64,000 bases of DNA, from positions 264,234-328,233 of the forward strand of contig WELA01007584.1 of assembly GCA_009602735.1 (NCBI GenBank), read 5' to 3'. The notes beneath the pieces are model-generated. The model did not search any database. It was given only the letters and a program-made list of their open reading frames with translations, and was not told where the DNA came from. Source of the stretch: Mesotaenium endlicherianum. Lineage: Eukaryota; Streptophyta; Zygnematophyceae; Zygnematales; Mesotaeniaceae. The number at the start of each line of letters is the position of its first letter. Within the stretch, counting starts at the first letter, position 1. The position numbers and the translations under genes are program-made. Shown here piece by piece: positions 59,133-64,000 of this stretch.

Positions 59133-61030
59133 ATGAATCAGGGTGAGGGAGCAGGGGGTGTGCATCGTGAGAGAGAAGGGCAGGCTGTTTTTTTTGAAAT
59201 GCTAGTGGCGGCGGCAGCGCAAGAGGCTGTCCTCCCTGAGGAGTTGGCGGTGGCGCAAGCTCCAGTGGTGGAGGGGCAAGCTTCAGCGTTGGAAGCGTTG
59301 AAAGAGGGTGAGACGCCGGGGAAGATGGCTGAGGAAGTTGAGGTGGGCGGGGAGGGGAAGTAGGAGGGGGTTGAATCTGCGCTAGTGGCGGCGCGGAAGG
59401 AAGGAAGGGGGGAGGAGAAGGAGACAGTAGGTCCTGTAATGATGCTGTTCCATACTCCTCTGCTCTTGAGCTCTACACTGCTCCTTTGCTAGCATGCCTT
59501 CCTTCCCTCCATCTAACATATTCCCCCACTCCCCTCTTTGGTCGGCCTCCACCGCTCTCCTCTTTTGTTCAGCTGTCATCGCCTACGCTGCCTGCTCTTC
59601 CTCTCCGGTTATCTCATCGCCCTGCTCTCATCATCACCTGCTACCTTTTTCTCCTCCTCACCTGCTCCCCGGTCGTCCGCTTCATTTGCTTCCCCCCTCA
59701 CCTCCTCGCTTCTTCCCGTGCTATCCTCCTCGCCGTTTACTTTCTTCTCCTGCCATCCTTATCACCTACTCCCTCCCGCCCCCCCTCTCTTCTCCTTGCC
59801 TCCTCCATTGCTCCCAAGCTCATGCTCTCTCACTACATCGCTCAATTTTTTGCTTGCTTTACTTGCTCAGTTGCTCACCGACTTACTCCCTCTCCGTCTA
59901 TCACCCTCACCTTCTCAATTGCTCACTTCCTCGCACTTCCCCTACCAGCCTCGAGATTCATTTTGAATTGGAGTGTTTTATTTTTTGTTAGTGTGTGTGG
60001 GGGGGGGGCCGGAAGGGAGGGAGATGGATTGCTGACTACTTGCTGCATGCTGCTGCGTGCTGTGCTCGCCTCTGATGAAGCTGGGGTCCAGCCGTGCTGA
60101 TAAAGCTTTGGAGGGGGAGAGAAGGAGGGAGGTAGTAAGGGGGGAAGAACGGGGTGGGGAAGGGGGAAGCCCCAAGGGAACATTTCAGAATGCTAAATAC
60201 AGGCGAGCGTGCATCGAGCCGAGCCTGCTGCCAGGCAGAGATCTGCATGACTGTGTTTGTCCTTTATGTGTCTTGGAGAAGGGAGCGTCGGGGACGAGGT
60301 GGGCTGCATGGGGGAGGGAGAGGGGGAGAGTCGGGAGGGGGGGAGGGTAGGTAGCGGTTGAGGCTGAATAGTTTCTCTTTTTTTAACCCTGTGAGCTGAG
60401 TGGGGCAGTTGGGCCCCGTTCTCATGGAAGGATGAAATTGGTGCAAATGCTTGCTCATCTGCCCTCTTGCCGACGTTTATCCTAAGTCTTCGTGGGATTC
60501 AGGTACTGCCAGCTCAGCCGTCAGAAACGCTTTGCTTTTGACAGATAGTGACAGAGAGACAGACCAGGTCAGCGCTCTCCTGCCCTTCCTCCCTCTCTCT
60601 CCCCCTCCCTCTCCCTCTCCCTCTCCCTCTCCCTCGCTTCTCTTTTCTCCCTCCCCCCTCCCTTTCTCCCTTTCTAGTCAAAGAGGATCCCCGGCAGCCT
60701 GGCTGCGAGGCAGCATGACAGCGTGACAGCTTGGCAGCAGTAAGTTCACAGGTTGCGGTCTCCGTGTTCGTAGTAACTTCGTACTCGTGTTTGTGCTCTT
60801 GGCAGCGCGTCCGTACGGCTGCAGTCGCAATAGTGACTCCAGGTCCCAGAATCTGACGACGATGAGATTGCTCTTGTGCAACGGACTGGGGGGGGGGGGC
60901 GCCGGCGCTGGGAAGGTGGGATGGCACTGGGGCTGGCGATGGCACGCTGATGGAAAGATGGCGCTGGCGATGGCCCGCTGGCGCTGGGAGAGAGGGATGG
61001 CGCTGGGGCTGGCGATGGGGCTAGCGTATG
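59133..61030. repeat. strand-skewed low-complexity region
   Basis: The + strand is pyrimidine-rich at about 59486-59960, purine-rich at 60000-60360, pyrimidine-rich again with a CCCTCT run at 60588-60690, and G-rich from 60885. Stop codons are rare in such sequence, so the overlapping open frames here, on three frames at 59486-60100, are not evidence of genes. Confidence 0.7.
60899..61026 (+). repeat. imperfect minisatellite, unit about GGCGCTGGCGATGG
   Basis: Variants of a 14-18 bp unit (GGCGCTGGCGATGG, GGCGCTGGGGCTGG) repeat several times just after a run of G. It is not coding as far as I can see. Confidence 0.6.
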
Positions 61031-61912
61031 CAAGCAATGCATGCAAGGCTCTGGGGTTCGAATGAGAAGATGCAGATGAAAATATTTGTACAGAAGTCAT
61101 CATGAGATGGCCTTTAAACAGCACATCGTAACGTGGTCACCACTAGCTTCTACCGCAGGCCTGACGTCCAATCACGGTGGAGAAGTGTGGCCTATCGATG
61201 AGCTGATCATGAAGGTGCCTTCGACCATTGTCTCTCGTCGCTTCTAAGCTGCACATACAAAGGAAGATGATGTGACAAGACGCCCAATCAGGTCAAGCGC
61301 ATTGCATTTACCACATCGTAGCAGACGAGAAGGTGGGCACCGGCCACAATCGTAGAATTGCTTGTTCGAAGACGTGATGGTTTGCGCTATTGTCGCGTCT
61401 TTCCGCTGCCAGGCTTTTAGCCCCCTGCAGAATATGGCATTGGTCCATAACAAGGTGGGTTCCATACAAGCTTGATATGTGCTTATATAAAGGGATGAGC
61501 AGACACTGATCTGTAGTTTGTCATACTATTCCTGTGCCATTGGTGATAAAGCACCAGTATTATTTGCTCTTCCCGTCTTTGCAAGACTACTACTTTGCTC
61601 TACATTCCTTTGCAATGACGGAGACATTCTGTGATGCCTTTAGTGGTACAAGAACAAAACAAATTGAAGGAATGTGAGGCATCAAATGCACAACAAAGCA
61701 CAAGCTAGATCAGGCTACCCGTGCTGCTCGAGACAACAAAAAACAGAGAAATACCTTAACATGCACAACGAAATAAATAGCAGTTTTTGCAATCATGACG
61801 CCCACATGAATATATTAAAGTTGGACCATTAAGTTGAGGTGCTTCACATGTGAACACTTAGGGGACATGGATGTGTACGATGAAAGGGAGGAGTTTTGTC
61901 ACGTCCTTGGTG
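61031..61912. other. intergenic stretch, nothing recognised
   Basis: No domain, repeat match or RNA gene is apparent. Confidence 0.4.
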
Positions 61913-62161
61913 ACCAGGCATGATTGTGCTCGACAGAAATAGCGGGGGCCCATATAGCCCCAGGCTCGTCAAGCACAGACGTTCATGAGTTGATTTTTAC
62001 ACACTCAAAACTCAAAGCTTTCCATTCTTACATGAAAGGGTTGGACCATGTTTCTCGATTCTGACCATTCGAGCTGTGGGGGTGGCAAATTTGTGACATA
62101 GAGATTCCTTTTCAGTGCACATTTGAGCTTCTCTCAACATTTCTTCGGACACATTCAGAAG
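61913..62161 (+). repeat. dispersed 250-bp repeat, copy 2
   Basis: Diverged direct copy of 58805-59054, about 3.1 kb downstream. It begins ACCAGGCATGATTGTGCTCG and ends near ACACATTCAGAAG. Confidence 0.75.
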
Positions 62162-62914
62162 TTGCTTGAGATTGCTTGCTACATGCGTATCTTCTTACAT
62201 GTAAACCAATTATAGCTGACGCATGTACACTGCGAAGTCGCTGCTCATGCATGTAATTCTGCAAGCGTGGGAGCCGACAAAGCCATTCAGTTTCAGGCAA
62301 AGCACCAGTTCAAGCAAGTGAATATGATTTACGTTTCGTCTGTGGAGTAGGCCTGCCTGTCAATATCTCCTGAGTGAGTGGTGACGGAGCACACGAATGA
62401 CAAACTGCGAGTGAAACAAGGGTATCATTGCGACATGTACGGCTGCTGACTGCATTTTAGAAGTCTAGGACATGCGGTACCCCTTATTTCTACGCAATAA
62501 TTACGCAGGACTAGCTTTCAAGGTAAGACAGAGATTCCGAGACGTGGACTTTGCGACACAGCCCATAGGCATCTCTGGATACCCATGGATGGAACTCCTG
62601 CAACGGCAGGCTTCTGGCACATCCAGCTGCCCCTCCGAGGATTTCAAGCCCATAGATAAGAGGCCATCCAGAGGAGAGAGACGCACCTCCAGCTCCTGAC
62701 CGACAGCATTGCCACTCCTGGTTGACGGCAACGTTGACCTGGTAAATGCCAGTCAGCAGATATTGGAGGTCGTCCGCCCCTTGAATCTCCGAGCCAAGCA
62801 AGACTATGCCGATGTGCGCTGGCATTTGAATGTGCACGCTCGGTGCCAGTCGCGCCAACTCAACTCATTCCATCTCACTAAACGGCGACTCGTCGCTATC
62901 TGCAGGCGTGGGCA
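62162..62914. other. 3' flank of the PHT4-type gene
   Basis: Downstream of the minus-strand stop at 62915. It probably includes its 3' UTR. The frames here (for example 62511-62858, minus) have no domain. Confidence 0.45.
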
Positions 62915-63087
62915 TCAGTCGAAGATGCGCTCCCCCGTGGAGAAGACGTTCCACACGAGGAGGCCGACGACGTAGATGGCGGACGTGAGCGCCAGCACCG
63001 CCTGGAAGGAGCCCAGGCGCTCCACCAGGAAGCCCGTGAAAACGGTGCTCACGATGCCCGCGACCGTGCCCGCCGTGTTGGACATGC
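62915..63087 (-). CDS. terminal exon of a PHT4/SLC17-type anion transporter (partial)
   Basis: On the minus strand an acceptor (GCGTGCAG) at 63088 opens an exon of 57 codons plus two bases, ending in TGA at 62915. It encodes GMSNTAGTVAGIVSTVFTGF, then a hydrophobic helix (FQAVLALTSAIYVVGLLVW) and the end NVFSTGERIFD. The NTAGT...G motif and the FSTGE(R/K) ending before the stop are characteristic of plant PHT4 (SLC17-like) phosphate or anion transporters, membrane proteins of the major facilitator superfamily. Only the last two transmembrane helices are present. The remaining exons must lie beyond the right edge. The exon before it should end one base into a Gly codon. Confidence 0.82.
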
Positions 63088-64000
63088 CTGCACGCGCCCG
63101 CCCATGCGCCCACACGCGCATGCGGACACGCCCACACGCAAGCGAGAAAAAAATCAGGCATCCACAACCACACTCGCGCGTTCGCATTGCTGTGGCGATT
63201 GAGCCCCACCGCACACGGAGTATGTGGCGGACGACGAGAGAGGGGCGTGGGGGTGGAGACGGAAACGGGGGTTGAAAAAAAGAGGTGTATGCAGATGGGG
63301 AACGGATCAGAGGCGAAGCCTGGTTGATGACAGAAGGCGCTCACATATCTGACCCGGCGATTGCCCATCTTTGAGCGGCAGGAGGACAGGAGGAGGAGGG
63401 CCAGAGCTTGTGTACGTGGTGCAGCGGCAAACAATCATCAAAAACTTAACAGCGACTACCAACCAACCCACGTTCTTGGCCCCACTCAATCCCCTCATCC
63501 TCCTGCGCCACCGTGGGTAAGACCAGCATGATGGCTGGAGGCACGGCAGCTTTTTGGGTGACCAACTCAGGCGCCGCAAGTGGGCTGTTCAACTCGTCAA
63601 GGCGAGCACAAATAAATGTTCCAGAGTGCTGAACTGACGCCAAGTTGCACGCCGGCCTCTGTTGGTCTTCCAGCTGGCAAGAGCTGCAGCCATGGCACGA
63701 TGTGCTGAACGTCGGGCTTCTCCCGTCTCCATCAGGGGAACATGTATGTGCATGAACATATATCAATGACCAAATGTGACTTCGCGATACAGCGACAACC
63801 ACCAACAAGGGTGAAAGAGGAGAGAGAGGGGTTGGAGATTGGGGTTGGGGAGGGGGGGAGGAGTGGGGAGCTCTCTCTGCCTGTGAGTCAGCCCGCAGTT
63901 GCAAGCAGGACAGAGGCTTTGAGCAGATGAGGGGAGAGGACGGAGTGGCCAAGTTGCATCGTTGCACACGGCGCCACGGGGGGCATGGGGAGGGGAAAGG
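63088..64000. other. probable intron of the PHT4-type gene
   Basis: I could not find the preceding transporter exon in these 913 bases on the minus strand. The open frames at 63307-63579 and 63446-63967 (minus) show no transmembrane or family pattern. A long intron that continues past the edge is the simplest reading. Confidence 0.5.

Noticed and set aside
59486-60100. Overlapping long frames in all three + frames
   Set aside because: The sequence is nearly pure pyrimidine, which removes stop codons. The products are low-complexity Ser/Pro/Leu and have no domain.
61045-61070. GGTTCGAAT resembling a tRNA T-arm
   Set aside because: I could not find matching acceptor, D and anticodon arms around it.
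63446-63967. 173-codon minus frame as the upstream exon of the PHT4-type gene
   Set aside because: No transmembrane pattern and no transporter motif. Pro/Ser-rich composition fits non-coding sequence.
1-64000. CRISPR arrays, bacterial operons or riboswitches
   Set aside because: The window is eukaryotic, with spliced genes and LTR elements. No regularly spaced short repeats were seen.

Overview
The window is nuclear DNA of a green-lineage (streptophyte-type) eukaryote. Three host genes have GT-AG introns and plant-type products: a LysM protein with a plastid-transit-like N-terminus, a GNAT acetyltransferase closest to the plant plastid GNAT6/7 group, and the last exon of a PHT4/SLC17-type anion transporter. 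The retroelements are chromodomain Ty3/gypsy (chromovirus) elements with a plant-style initiator-tRNA-Met primer site. A charophyte alga or an early land plant fits best. The species is an inference and I cannot fix it.

Region 1, about 1-43.3 kb, is a nested retrotransposon cluster. Five large copies of one chromovirus family (called A, C, D, E and F here) have LTRs of about 715 bp, and a solo LTR and an older relic lie to their left. D (+, 3704-17919) holds C (-, 4488-9816). E (-, 17951-41947) holds A (+, 21752-30224) and F (-, 32428-41281). Target-site duplications support this order: CTGCC for E, CTTAT for F, CGAGA/CCAGA for C and TATTG for the solo LTR. The cluster lies between two facing, truncated gag-like fragments of a different retroelement family (1-1160 and 41948-43330). 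All copies are treated as fossils. A and F look closest to whole.

Each large copy carries, after gag and pol, a third ORF of about 560 codons that I do not recognise. It exists in two diverged subfamilies with the same conserved blocks. A short intron-like leader sits in front of it and a perfect hairpin follows it, just before the polypurine tract. This third ORF is the best candidate in the window for something undescribed.

Region 2, about 43.3-47.3 kb, has no recognisable gene but holds a run of perfect inverted repeats (44495-45486).

Region 3, about 47.3-58.2 kb, is the host gene island: LysM gene (+), a large UVR-motif coiled-coil protein gene (-) convergent with it, and the GNAT gene (+) divergent from the UVR gene.

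Region 4, about 58.2-64 kb, has strand-skewed low-complexity sequence, a dispersed 250-bp repeat in two copies, and the 3' terminal exon of the PHT4-type gene on the minus strand, which continues past the right edge.
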